Below, one piece after another: positions 53,101 through 64,000 of a DNA stretch of 64,000 bases; positions within the stretch are counted from its first letter, which is position 1; each line of letters begins with the position of its first letter. The notes under the pieces were generated by a model that did no database searches, was not told the DNA's origin, and saw only the letters and a list, made by a program, of their open reading frames with translations. The stretch comes from Cyanoderma ruficeps (taxonomy: Eukaryota > Chordata > Aves > Passeriformes > Timaliidae): positions 6,113,679 through 6,177,678 of the forward strand of contig VZDJ01000223.1 of the NCBI GenBank assembly GCA_008694505.1, written 5' to 3'. The position numbers and the translations under genes are program-made.

Positions 53101-56100
53101 GTAGCCTCCTCTGGGCCTGCCCTAACAGCTCCATGTGTCTCCTGCACCACGGGCCCCAGAGCTGGATGCAGTACGCCAGGTGGGGGTCTCACAAGAGCAA
53201 AGGCACAGAATCCTCCCACCCCTTGACTGCCCATGCTGCTTTTGATGCAGCCTAGAACACCGCTGTGAGCACACACTGCTGAGTCATGACAGCCTCTGAT
53301 CCACCAGCACCCCAAAGTCCTGGGCAGGGCTGGTCTCAATCTGTTCATCCCCCCCATCCTGGATTTGATACCACGGTTGCCCTGACCCAAGTGCAGAATC
53401 TTGCACTTGGCCTTGTTAAACCTCAGAAATACCCACAGGCCACTGCCTGACCTTGTCCAGGTCCCTCTGAATGGCACTGTCCCTCAGGTTGTCATCACTG
53501 CACTCAGTTTGGTGACATCTGCAAATGTGCTGAGGACACTCTTGATCCCACTGTCCACATCATTGATGGAGACACTGAACAATGCTGGTTCCAATACAGC
53601 CCCCTGAGGGATACCACTTGCCACTTATCTCCATCCAGACACTGTGTGATTGATCCCTACATGGTCATTTAATTTCCATTTAATAGAAATGCTTTTATGG
53701 ACACTTGTACTGACTTACCTTAGGGTTTCCACATTGATCACATTTTGCATATTTGGCTGAGAGAGAGAGAGAGAGAGAAAGCTGATTTCACCAATGTTTT
53801 TTTAAGCAGAAGAAGTAAGTGAAAAAAAACCAAAAAAAACAACAGAACCAGACAAAGCTTGGTGCTTTTCTAGCCAGAGTTTTTTTGAAATAAAAATACA
53901 GTACCTCAAATAACAGCACCAAGGTAAAAATACTTTGAATTTTTAAGTGCCTCTATGCTAAAATCCAAATATGAAAGTATTAATCCTCAAGTCAAGCATA
54001 AAACAAGAGGACATCAGCTTGAAATTCATACAAAATTTCCATTTCATGCTAGTGACAGCTACAATTCAGTTTGTAAACCATTTTGATCTTAAAAAGATAC
54101 TTAGAGAGAATCAGTGACCTACTACTTTGATCCTTGTTTCCTTTATTAGTGAAGTGAACACTGTTTGAATCATGTAGCCTGCTACTGAAATTTCAATAGC
54201 AACAATTCCTCCTCTTTTTCAAGAAGTTTCTACATGTACACAAGACAGGAAAATTCTTTGTGGCAAAGGTGGTATCAGTAAGTCTCCATACATTTATGCC
54301 AATAAATGGAACTTACGTTTTAAAGATGGATCAAAGCTTTTATTTGGATTTCTTAACTTCTTTTTTTGTTTATTCTTTGACAGAAGCTCAGAATTTCCAT
54401 CTTCTTCTTCTTCCAGAGCACGTTTCCCTCGCACACCTTTTTCAGTTCCACTATCTCCATTCTCCCTGCATCTCTCCTTTGGCCTGAAACAGTGAATTTC
54501 ATCATAAATTGCCTGGAGGGAAGAAGTAGCTATTCCTTAACCATTATTTTGGTTTACAGAAATCTGGGTACACCATAAACCTTTCTGTCATGGCTACAAA
54601 GAAGTGTTACTGCCCTTAGAAGTGGGATAGAAAAGCCTAGCTTTTTTGGTTAACACTGGCAGTTAACAGACATATTATTGATATAGCAGTTGGAAAACCA
54701 ATTAAAGTTAGTCAGCTAAATTAGGCACCTTTTATTCACAGGTTTTACTTAAGCATTTTTTAAAGTATTTACTTAAGTATTAATCTTGACACACTTGTTC
54801 TCCTCTTCAGCCCAATTTTCAGCAGAAGGGGAATAAGCTATCTGAAAAGCTTGTCCGTACATTACAAGCATCCTTTATAGAATACAATTTAGTTCTTATC
54901 TTTGTTACCACAATAGCTACCAGCAGCATTCATGTTGCATGTAAAAATAAAGCAGTGTCAGGTAGCACATTCGCTGCACATCAGAATCTTGTTCTGAGCT
55001 GCAGTGGGATTCCTGATTTTTACTTTCCAGAGAGAGAGAGATTTGAGGAGGATCAAAAGGAGAAGATGCAAACAATGAGCAACATCCCCATGAACAAAGC
55101 AATAACTAGGAAAAAACCAAACTAGAATAAAAATAATCCAAAGTCTTCACTTTTTTTTTTTTTTTAATTAATATAAGCTCCTAGAATAGACTCAATGGCC
55201 GATACTGATGGTATGGGTGGGAAAGGCTCATGAGTTCCTGAAAGTATCAAAATAGGTAACTCACCCTGGCCTGATGTATGGCTGACAGATCCAGTGGAAA
55301 AAAGGCAACCCTTCTTTTGGCTTTTCTCCTTCTTTCTGATTAGCTATTTCTTCCTGCAGCATAGAGTTACAGTCAGTCTTCCTGGAGTTGTCAGAAAATA
55401 CACTAAACACTCAAACTCCAGGAAATCACAAACTGAAATTTAAGCTAACAGTTACATATAGGCAAAAAAAACTATCTACTAAGACAGATGAACTAAAACA
55501 CATTTGTAACTCCTAAATCAGCTTTATCCCACGTAAAGTTGTCCAGGCTTAAGGGGATGCTGCTGTAGTAAGCTACCAATATCAAGGTTAGTAAGCCACA
55601 AAGTCCCAGAGAAGTGGATGTCAACTCTATGACATACTTGGTACATTCCCACAAAGTGCAGGCAGTGCTGTTCTGGGAGATTAGGGCCCATCTTGGTACC
55701 TGGCATCGCAGTTTCAGCTCCCTGTTGACATCTACGATGCCCTCTAGAGTCTTCACTTTTGCTAATTCTTCACGCAGCTGCTGGTAAACTTGAAGCCTGA
55801 GGCAAATCCCAAACATCAAATTATATTTAGACAGCAATCAACTAAAAATAACTATAAAAGCATTTTTTACACTTTTCCTGATTCATTCGCCTTTGGTAGA
55901 AGCTTATGTTCTTCTCTGTACGTCCAGAGAAAAGCACACATATATCTCTTCCAGATAAATACTTGGCAGACAACCAAGATACTCTGACATAAGCTAACCG
56001 TGAATGTACAGTGCATCAGCTGCTTCTCAGTAACTGCCCATAGCCATGCTCTTACTCCACAAAAAATACAAGAGCACTTTGCCTCACAATGGACAAGGAG

Positions 56101-59100
56101 ATAGTTAACTTCGTGTTTGCCATCAAGTGTGTGTGTGCATATGGGCAATTACCACATTGCAGCTGGCATGCTCTGAGCTCACACCCTGGCTGATCTTGTG
56201 GCAGCTTGTTCATTCCCCACGTTCTGTTTCCCAGATATGAAATGAAGGGTAAAGGCCTCACCCTACACCCTCCACAGCCAGGTCCAGGAAAGAAAACCTT
56301 GCAGCATACTCTTTCTGGCCAAACAAATCCTTGCCCAGAAAACCCAGATACTTGCTAAGCAGGATGAGCCCTGAAAACATTAAGAGTTCTATGGAGATAC
56401 TCACGTGTGATGCCAGAGCTTGAAGAGATGGGCCCTAACATAAGACAATGGGCAAGGGTACTTCCGCACTATCTCCAGATACTCCTCAGCCATCTCCCAC
56501 ACCAATGGGTTCCGGCCCTCAAACAGTGCTGGGTTATGAAGATTACCTTCTAGGAAATGAAAAGAAATACTCAAACTTTAATTTCAGGATTGAAGCAAAG
56601 GCCAAAATCTCTGCTCTGGAGTTTGATCATCCCTTTTGTGATTCTACAGCTGCAGCCACATCACCCACATACTCTCAAGAAGAACACAGGGTCCATAAAA
56701 CTCTAGCTTGACCTTGGGATACTGTATTTCACTATACAACTCTTAATTGCACTGAACCGCTCATATCTAATTAAAGTACGGTTTCTAAAAAGGCATCTAA
56801 CCTTGACACAAAGGCAGCAAACCAATTAATAAATAGAGAAATCACTGCTTTTGTTGCACAATGGTTAAATACTGAAATGACAGTATGTCATGAAATGTCT
56901 TGCCTTATGCCTGTATTGATATTTGTCTGGCCCAAGTTTACAGATACAGCTTCTCAGCGTGCTTTTCTCTACTGACTTCACAAGCCTTTTGTTAACCAAT
57001 AATTTTCAAAAACCAAGATTCTACAAAACCCTTTACCTGTGTGAGTGATCAAGAAGCTCTTTCTGATGCCTATCCTAGCTCTTCCTCTAGGAAGTTATGT
57101 CAATTCTTTCTTGTCCCAACCCACTGTGAACCACATGCAGGAATATTAATACACAGATGCACTTAGTTCATCAAGAACCATTCAAAACTGTTCCATTGAT
57201 TAACAGATGTCACAAAAATATTCCAGGATAACAGGAGCCCCATATGTCTTTGTCAATGATTTGAGCTCAATGAGTCAATGGTATTGCAAGTCCAACATAA
57301 CAATTCTTACAAATCTTAAGTGATTCCTGATCCTGGTATGATAAGGCCAATATAAGACAAGGGAGAATGGCCACTCAGCTGTCAAGCAAAGCTGCTCACC
57401 AAGTCAATCTGACATAAGTTTTTAATAAACATGTACAGGGCTGCTAAGGGAATAAGAAATAATTTGTATTCTCATCTGAGTAGAAGTTCATTTTCTTTAC
57501 CTGCACTCATGACACCATGTACTCCTGTCTTACGGATGCATTCTTCCACATCACTGAGACACTGGATGTTTCCATTTGCAAATACAGGAATGTTTACAGC
57601 TTTTCTATACCAGTGAATAAAACAGATACATAAAATTGGAAATCAGAGTCAACCCAGAAATTCTCCTCCTGTCCTAAAATTCGTTTGCTCTTCAATGCCA
57701 CTGTATGCTCTGTTAAAAATCCAGAGTGTTAGCAGGAATACACAAAGACTGGTACTGCTCACTAACCTTACAGCTTGAATGTGCTCCCAAGATGCCACGC
57801 CAGCAAGTGGTCCTTTCTGTTCTTTAGTACGGCCATGCACAGTCAGCAGCTGTAACACAAAATTACATTTACTTTCCATGTGTATGAACCACTGTAATAA
57901 ATCCACTGAACAAAACTTCCTTTCATTCCCTACACTTTATGGATACCACTGAGTTCCTGCTGCTATTTCAATAGTGCAGGGAGTTTAGCAACACAGAAAG
58001 ATATCAGCAGCTCACCTACTGTGAGCTTAGGCTTCTTTCATCTTGCTATTCCATGGCATGACAAGATTCTATCATGGGACAACCTACAGCTTTCCTTTTG
58101 CACTGGATTCCATTTGTGACTTACTTTGTAATTTGTGATATATTTATCTAGCTTTCACCTCAGCAGAAGTTCCAAATACTGTCAGTACTGTCTCTAACTG
58201 TAGACCATCTCTTCCAATTTAATTGGAGTTAAATCCTAGAAGGCTGCCTATTTCTTCTAGTGATACCTTCTGATACCCTTTTTATTCTACAGTACTGTGG
58301 ATTTCATGCATTCACACTGCCTCCTGCAGCACTGTGTGAAGATTGAGATGCTCAACCACAGTGAAGGATGCTGCACAGTGCAGTGATTACAAGTGGCTGA
58401 AATCATTGTGTCTTCTGTACCACACTACCCGTGGCCTAGGACTGCAAACACACAGAATCTGTCTGTATCCTGTTTGCTCTGTCTGCAAAATAATGCAGTC
58501 TATTCATCTCCACAGTGTACCAAGAACTGGTCATCAGATACTTTACACAAAGTTACGTGTCCAGTGCAAAGTAGAGGGAGCAGCTGCCTTCTTACCTGGC
58601 AGCCAGCTTTCTCCAGCATCTGTGCATACTTCACTGTCTTGTCAATGTCTGGGAAAACGCGGATTTTGCATGTGATGGGAACAGAGAGCTTCTCGTTAGC
58701 CAGTAAAACTGAGAAAGATTGAAAAGACAGGTAAGTGGGCTGCACAATGCTATGAAAAGTGTCTGCTCTCCTCAAGATCTGATACTGGGTGTGGTATGGC
58801 AAAAGTTGGACAAGTTACTGCTATGCAGTTCTCACAGGATAAAAAACCACCAGTGTCCTCTGCAATCCTTATTGCATAGTTTAATCATGTAACAGTAACA
58901 CACATGAAGCACAGAATCTGCATCCTAACAAGGTAGCATAAAACAGTCACCCATTTAATAGCTCTAACACTTCCACTGCATTAAGCCTTCACTTTCAAAG
59001 ACCACCCCCTCACAACTTAGTTATTGATACAAGTTTATTATCATCACAGGCTATTGTACTCCTCCAACACTAACACTTTCTTGTCTACCTTTCTCACAAA

Positions 59101-62100
59101 AAGGTGCTTCACTTCTTTGCAAATTATCACCAAAATAATCATTATAAGTATGGTCTGATCCATGGCAAGCAGAGGCTTATCTAGTGAGGTAGCCTGTGGA
59201 TGCAATCAAGTAGTAAATGTAGGTTATAGAGTCAGGGTGAAATCTAGAACAACATGGTAAACTCCCAGTCCTTACACAGTGCATGGAATCACAAAATTAC
59301 CAAAAAGAGAGCTAACAAAGAGAGCCAACAGGAAAACAGTCAGTAATGTTGTATCTGAAATTCTCTTCTCTTCCAGAGCTTGGATATACAATGTAGGAAG
59401 TCACCTGCTGTCTTCTAATCCAAATCCTACAAGCTCTAATGATAGGTACTTCCCATCACCCTTTCAAAGGAGCAAGCAAGGTGTATACAGGTGCAAGCAG
59501 AACAGAGTGCTCCACCACTTTAAAGGCAGCTGGGGAAAGAAGGAGGAAGAGGACAGCTAAGACAACTCTTACTAGACAGCCTGGGTTCTCACCCAACTAG
59601 ATGATCTCAGTTCTCTTCACACCTTGAGGTGGTTCTGATTTGCATATTTCTCAACAGCCACATTACATGCTGGGCAAGGAAGCACTGTCTTATCTTACAG
59701 GTTCTCAGCAGTGTCTTTGTACCAAACATCACTCAAGATTCCCCAGACCACAGGGAATGCAAACAGAAATAACTCTCTCTAACTTCATGGTTCCAACACT
59801 TGCTTTGAAGTAGGATGAAGACACATTCTCAGTTCTACAAAATGACCAAAACCTTGCTTTTTATATCAGTTACAAATGTATTTTGTAAAAAAAAAAGATA
59901 CTATTTGTTGCAGACGAGTAAAGATATTATTAAAGAAAGATCTTTAAAAATATGGTTTAGGCCCTGCTACCCTAGCTAAGCTAGCAACAGCGTCTAAGTT
60001 CTCATGCGAAACAATCTCGGGAATGAAAAATTTGTTAACACAGCAACCTATTTTTGGAGAGAAAAACAAGTCTGCACCTGCATAAACAATAGATCTATCC
60101 CATGAGAATCCACAAAGGAAATATGTAAACATCTGAGTGAGAGTCTGAGCAAGTACGCACAAAACACCGTTTAACCAATAAATTATATGCCGAGAAAACT
60201 ACTGGCCAATTAGAGTTGAACATGAGGTCTGTAAAAACTGTATAAAATGAGTTGTTAATAAAGAATGGGGGTTTTTTACTGCGTGAGGAAACTGAGTCCC
60301 AGCTGATTATTATTACAACAACTGTTCACAACAGCTACTGATGGCCTGAAAACAACATACACAAATTAGGAGAAGAAAGGCATAATTTGCTTTACTGTGG
60401 ACAGAAAGAGTACACAGAGTTGATCAGGAAAGGGCAACTGTGGCTTCAAGCAGAAACATGACTCTTGGCACCTGAGGACTTCAAAGTGAAAAAGTAAGGC
60501 ACTGGGACTTCTACTGTTTCTAGAGTTGGAGAGCCACTAAACTATCATATGAGACTTGAACTTAATTGACTCACTGTCTAGGTTTAGAAAGACAGGTATC
60601 TGCCAGGGGAACACAACCCAAGACACTCACTTTCACCCGAAGTCTGTTTCAGGTACCAAAGTCTTTTTGCAGATATAGTGTGAGTTTGCAGTGGGATACC
60701 ACCAAGTATCTTGAGGGGGCCACTGGAATACAGTATGAAATTTAAAAAAAAAAAAAAAAGAAAAAAAAAGGCAAAAAGAAAAAAAGAACGCAACCGCCCC
60801 TTCAAAACCCAAACACAACTCTGCCCAAAAAACCACGATGCACTTCCTTTCCCCCAAATTCCCTAAACCTCCTCTCAATAATTAGTTCATCCTATTTCCT
60901 CTCTAAATACTTACTCATTCTCTGAAGAAGATCCCACTCCTCTTGTAGAAATGCTCCATAGTGACCTATGATAAAATAGCATATGACAGGCTTGTGCAGA
61001 AGAGTAAGATTCTGAAGCACAGTTTTCATAAATTCTCACAAAGAAAGATCCAGACACTCATATGCCTCACTGGCAGAAACAGAGTTGCTGTGTCCTGCCC
61101 CAACTGGAAGAGTGGGATCATTCTGTTTTCCCTGCCACCCCAGATTTACAGGATAAACAAAGAATCCCCACACCCTACTTTCACTGGTACTCTCCAAGGC
61201 TGAGATGTTGACGCAGCTCAAAGTCCAACTTCTAAGGGTTTATACCAGCTGTTTAATAAATCCCATTAGGATAACAGATGATCAGACTGAAAGATCTATT
61301 TGCACTACTAATCATTTCCTATTAGTCTTTGAAAGATATTTTAGAAGAAGAATGGGCAGTTACTGAACAAATATTTTCTCAACATCTTAACTGATAGAAA
61401 ATTTTCAAACACTGGTTCTGGTTTTCAAACATACAGTATCTAAGGGATTCAGCAGGTGTCACCCTCTTCTACACTATTGTGAAAAAACTCTGTGCAAGTA
61501 TCAGGGAAATAGGAGATCCTAAGTGTCTGAATGATGTAATTTTAAGTGCAATTTTTCAAAAATAGGCTGTTTAAGCAAAAATCAGAAAGAAAATCAAGCT
61601 CTTACTGAAAATAATGTTTCTGAAGGATATTCTAGACACAGGAGCTGTCACTTAAGAGAAATAAGAATTAATTATATCTAATTTTTGGTTTAGGTACTAC
61701 AAAGTGTTACCTGCTACACTGAGTGTAAATAAGTCTGACTTCAGCAGTACTTCATCCCCTCCCCAAGGTTTGATTTGGCCCTCTTGATATTTTACTGCCA
61801 ACATTCACATTTGAAACACCATTTGCCATTTCTCTGCTTATCCAGGGTTCAGATTTGCACATACCTCTCTTTGCAATCATCTGGGGGCAACCCAAATTTA
61901 GGTCTATGGCATCACAGTAATCCTGAGCCAACAGTGCTGCTTGGACAAACACTTCAGGATCATTGGCACAGAACTGTGAAAACCAAAGAGAAGTGGAATA
62001 ATCAGGCAAGAACTTTCTTCAAGTACTGACAAAACGTTATGATGTAGTTATGACGCAACTATCTGCTGCACAAGATCCATCCAGAGATTAGTTAGTTCTG

Positions 62101-63777
62101 TAGTTTATGTCCAGTAGTGGCCAATGGAAAGAAAGGTAACACAGCAAGTTCACAGCAACTGATCCTGTTCAGGTAGTGTCACCCAGAACACACCGTTTAC
62201 TGAGCTGAACATCTGTGACTTACATCTTTCTAAGATTACTTGATTTCCTGCCACTTTTTTTTTTTTTGGTGTCAAAAGAAACTACCTCCTACAGAAGAAA
62301 AATGTACAAGATGCTGAGACTAGCTCATTTAGTTAGAGCACAGTGCTAGTAACACTAAGGTTGTGAGTTCTATCCCTGTATAGGCAATTCACTTAAGAGT
62401 TGGACTCAATGTACTTGTGGGTTGTAGACCTGTGGGTCCCGGACTTGTGGGTCCCTTCCAACCCAGAATATTCCATGATTCTGTGAAAGCTGTACTTAAG
62501 ACAGATCAAAGGTCAACACCAAAATGTCTAGGGAACAGCAGAAGCTGGAAAAGTGTCTGTAGGGACTTTGGAAGCACAAGGTGTGTTTGCTGCACCTAAA
62601 AACCCTCAAGTGTTTTCCTTCATTTGCTTTCTAAACTTATGTAATCTTTCAGAATCCATACATCCCACAGCAATGAATTCCGCAGTTCACAACTACCACT
62701 ACGCTTACTTGTTTCCCATTCATCATCTTCAAGTCAGCAATATTTCCACAGGCTTCTCTTATGTCTCCTCTCAGTCAACAAAAACTCTTCCAGGGTAAAG
62801 AGTCCTCATCCACTTAACTGCTCCACATGTGGAAATCAGTCATTCCTCAGCTCATGACAACCATCTTTCCCTGCATTATTCTCCAGCTCCACAAGCCACT
62901 TTCCCACTTTGGGTTAGAGTGAAGTACTTGGACATCACACAGTGGTCCAGAAGCAGAAGCAACACATGCTTTAAAGTCTGTCCTCTCTTCCTTGCATCCT
63001 TTTTCTATACTTAAACATTGAGTTTAGGGTTTCAGTGAGCTACTCAAAAAGCTGTGATCCTCCTTGAGTAGTACCAGACCCAGGACACACCCTGACTCTA
63101 CAAGACCAACTGTAATCTGTTTCTAAAGATGAGGTGCAGGGGACTGAAACCCTGTGAGAAGTCCAGTGCTCCAGGCCCCTGTGGTTAAGACAGTAAGTCC
63201 TCTGCTAAACATGGGATAAACAGAAAAACACACATCTTCATGAGCTAAGTACTGTCAGCAGCACTTAGATGAAGAAAATGAGATTTCTGTCACCCTATGT
63301 AACCACGTTAAAACGTGGATGAGACTGACTACTTTCAACTCGTAAACGTTTGGAAAACGCCTGGGTTTGTCAGCACGACCGGGGTGGATGGCGCGGGGGC
63401 GTTTCGCAATGCTGACTTGCGTCCTCAGCGTTACCCAAGAACGGCACCGCAAGGTGAGCCCAGGGAAGCTCCTCCCGGCGGCCGCCGCCGCTCGTGGTGC
63501 TGGGGCTGACAGGGCGAGCCGGGGTGGGGGCCGCGCTCACCTGTACGATGAGCGGGCGGTCCTCGGGACAGGCCTCGCCGTAGAGGTTCTCGCGGCGGTA
63601 GTTAGCGTCCCTGAGGAAGACCTGGGCGTGCAGCATGGGTGTGTAGCAGAGCTGGGCGCCGTGGCGGCGGCTCAGCAGCCTCCAGGCCAGCTCGCTCTGG
63701 TCCACCATGGGCGCCACCACGTAGTGGGCGCTCCGCAGCGTCTCCCTCCAGAAGGCTTCCCCGCGCAGCTTCGGCAT
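50145..63777 (-). CDS. DUS1L: tRNA-dihydrouridine synthase 1-like, 13 exons, complete
   Basis: FMN enzyme that uses NAD(P)H to reduce uridine to dihydrouridine in the tRNA D loop (positions 16/17). Minus-strand exons: 63777-63541, 61973-61865, 60965-60915, 58708-58596, 57849-57767, 57604-57501, 56549-56405, 55796-55700, 55353-55265, 54483-54317, 53756-53719, 50707-50632 and 50296-50145. Phases close to 486 residues (human 473). Seen: [14 protein letters not shown] near the N terminus (FMN barrel strand 1), NLGCPQ with the family's catalytic Cys at about 108, [20 protein letters not shown] and FANGNIQ of the barrel. A Glu/Lys-rich nuclear-type linker is followed by a Cys-rich zinc-finger-like tail (Cys 404, 407, 415, 420, 423, 424, 435). 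Residues after about 450 are poorly conserved. Introns 1, 3 and 11 host mobile elements. Confidence 0.96.
52665..53655 (-). mobile_element. CR1 LINE, 5'-truncated 3' fragment
   Basis: About 1 kb matches the 3' end of chicken-repeat 1 non-LTR retrotransposons, in minus orientation. Its 3' tail carries the CR1 signature of repeated ATTCTATGATTCT-like units (plus-strand 52667-52685). The coding remnant includes [15 protein letters not shown] (about 53375-53420), typical of the reverse transcriptase ORF end. It is broken by changes and frameshifts and is not functional. It lies in DUS1L intron 11 in the same sense as the gene. Its 5' end lies about 60 bp past the exon 11 donor. The exact 5' edge is uncertain by tens of bases. 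Confidence 0.93.
53759..53778. repeat. (GA)n microsatellite at a DUS1L splice acceptor
   Basis: Roughly nine GA units sit directly upstream (in gene direction) of DUS1L exon 11, which starts at 53756. On the minus strand the repeat reads (TC)n and runs into the CAG acceptor, so it forms the polypyrimidine tract. Confidence 0.85.
59900..60326 (+). mobile_element. solo LTR of an avian endogenous retrovirus with target duplications
   Basis: The LTR body is 59906-60320 (415 bp). It begins TGTTG and ends CAACA, matching terminal inverted repeats. It is flanked by 6-bp ACTATT (59900-59905) and ACTGTT (60321-60326), a target-site duplication with one difference. Inside are CCAAT-type motifs (60173 and 60206 areas), a TATAAAA at 60241-60247 and AATAAA at 60257-60262, the usual U3-R layout. 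No gag, pol or env coding remains on either side. A 6-bp duplication suggests a beta-retrovirus-like (ERVK) family. It lies in DUS1L intron 3, antisense to the gene. Confidence 0.8.
60743..60769. repeat. A-rich simple repeat in DUS1L intron 3
   Basis: A run of 16 A, then G, then 9 A on the plus strand, followed by AAAAG-like units. It lies about 150 bp past exon 3 in gene direction and has no retroposon body attached that I can see. Confidence 0.7.
62313..62487 (+). mobile_element. tRNA-derived SINE with CR1 tail (TguSINE1-like)
   Basis: The first ~75 bp (62313-62387) align well with tRNA-Ile(AAT), including TAGCTCATTTAGTTAGAGC (A-box region) and GAGTTCTATCCC (a decayed B box). A short body follows, and the end reads GGTCCCTTCCAACCCAGAAT and then CCATGATTCTGTG, the 3' end of a CR1 LINE. 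This head-plus-tail design is that of TguSINE1 of passerine birds. It lies in DUS1L intron 1, opposite to the gene. The B-box decay argues that it is no longer transcribed. Confidence 0.85.
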
Positions 63778-64000
63778 CTCCCGCCTGCTCGCCCGCGCAG
63801 CGTGGCGGCAGCCGCCGCTCCGCGCTGCCGCCCCGGGGCTCGCGGCCTGAAGCCCGCAGGCCGCCGCCACCGCTGCGCCCGGGCCGGGCACCGGCGCAGC
63901 CGGACGGTGCCACCGCCATCTCGCTCCGGCTGGCTCAGCGGTGCAGCCGGGCGCCGTCCCCTCCAGAAACCGTGGCGCTGCCAGCAGGGGCCGCGGGCAG
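63400..64000 (-). promoter_or_regulatory. DUS1L: CpG-island promoter of DUS1L
   Basis: CpG density rises sharply from about 63400 to the window end and includes exon 1 (63777-63541) and at least 220 bp upstream. The island runs off the window edge, so a divergent partner gene beyond 64000 cannot be excluded. In human the next gene, FASN, points the same way as DUS1L. Confidence 0.7.

Noticed and set aside
62313..62387. possible tRNA-Ile gene
   Set aside because: Several conserved tRNA positions and the B box are mutated, and a CR1 tail follows, so it is the head of a SINE.

Overview
This is vertebrate nuclear DNA from a bird, most likely a songbird. Every gene has GT-AG introns, and the seven recognisable proteins follow the gene order of human 17q25.3 (known to correspond to chicken chromosome 18). 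The bird call rests on a CR1 LINE fragment (52665-53655). The songbird call rests on a short SINE with a tRNA-Ile-like head and a CR1 tail (62313-62487), which matches what I know of passerine TguSINE1.

Layout: 1-4190 holds no gene I can support. CENPX (minus, 5 exons, 4729-5520) stands head to head with LRRC45 (plus, 17 exons, 5703-15709) across 182 bp that carries a GC-rich 31-bp minisatellite. RAC3 (plus, 6 exons, 17623-21783) meets DCXR (minus, 8 exons, 22933-26066) tail to tail, with almost touching poly(A) signals. RFNG (minus, 8 exons, 28978-34468) stands head to head with GPS1/CSN1 (plus, 14 exons, 34720-43754) across 251 bp. A gene-free interval of about 5.7 kb follows, and then DUS1L (minus, 13 exons, 50145-63777). 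All seven coding sequences were assembled exon by exon with matching splice phases. They give 82, 672, 192, 246, 360, 487 and 486 residues, close to the usual lengths of these families.

The genes are not a functional operon. They cover kinetochore/DNA repair (CENPX), centrosome cohesion (LRRC45), Rho-family signalling (RAC3), carbonyl/xylulose reduction (DCXR), Notch glycosylation (RFNG), cullin deneddylation (GPS1) and tRNA modification (DUS1L). What they share is compact packing around five CpG-rich promoters, two of them bidirectional.

Mobile DNA is sparse and lies in DUS1L introns: the CR1 fragment (intron 11), a solo retroviral LTR with probable 6-bp target duplications (59906-60320, intron 3) and the SINE (intron 1). 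I found no evidence for a wholly new biological system. The points most worth checking are the minisatellite promoter, the two bidirectional poly(A) arrangements, a microsatellite serving as a splice polypyrimidine tract, a possible poison exon in GPS1, and the missing ASPSCR1 end.
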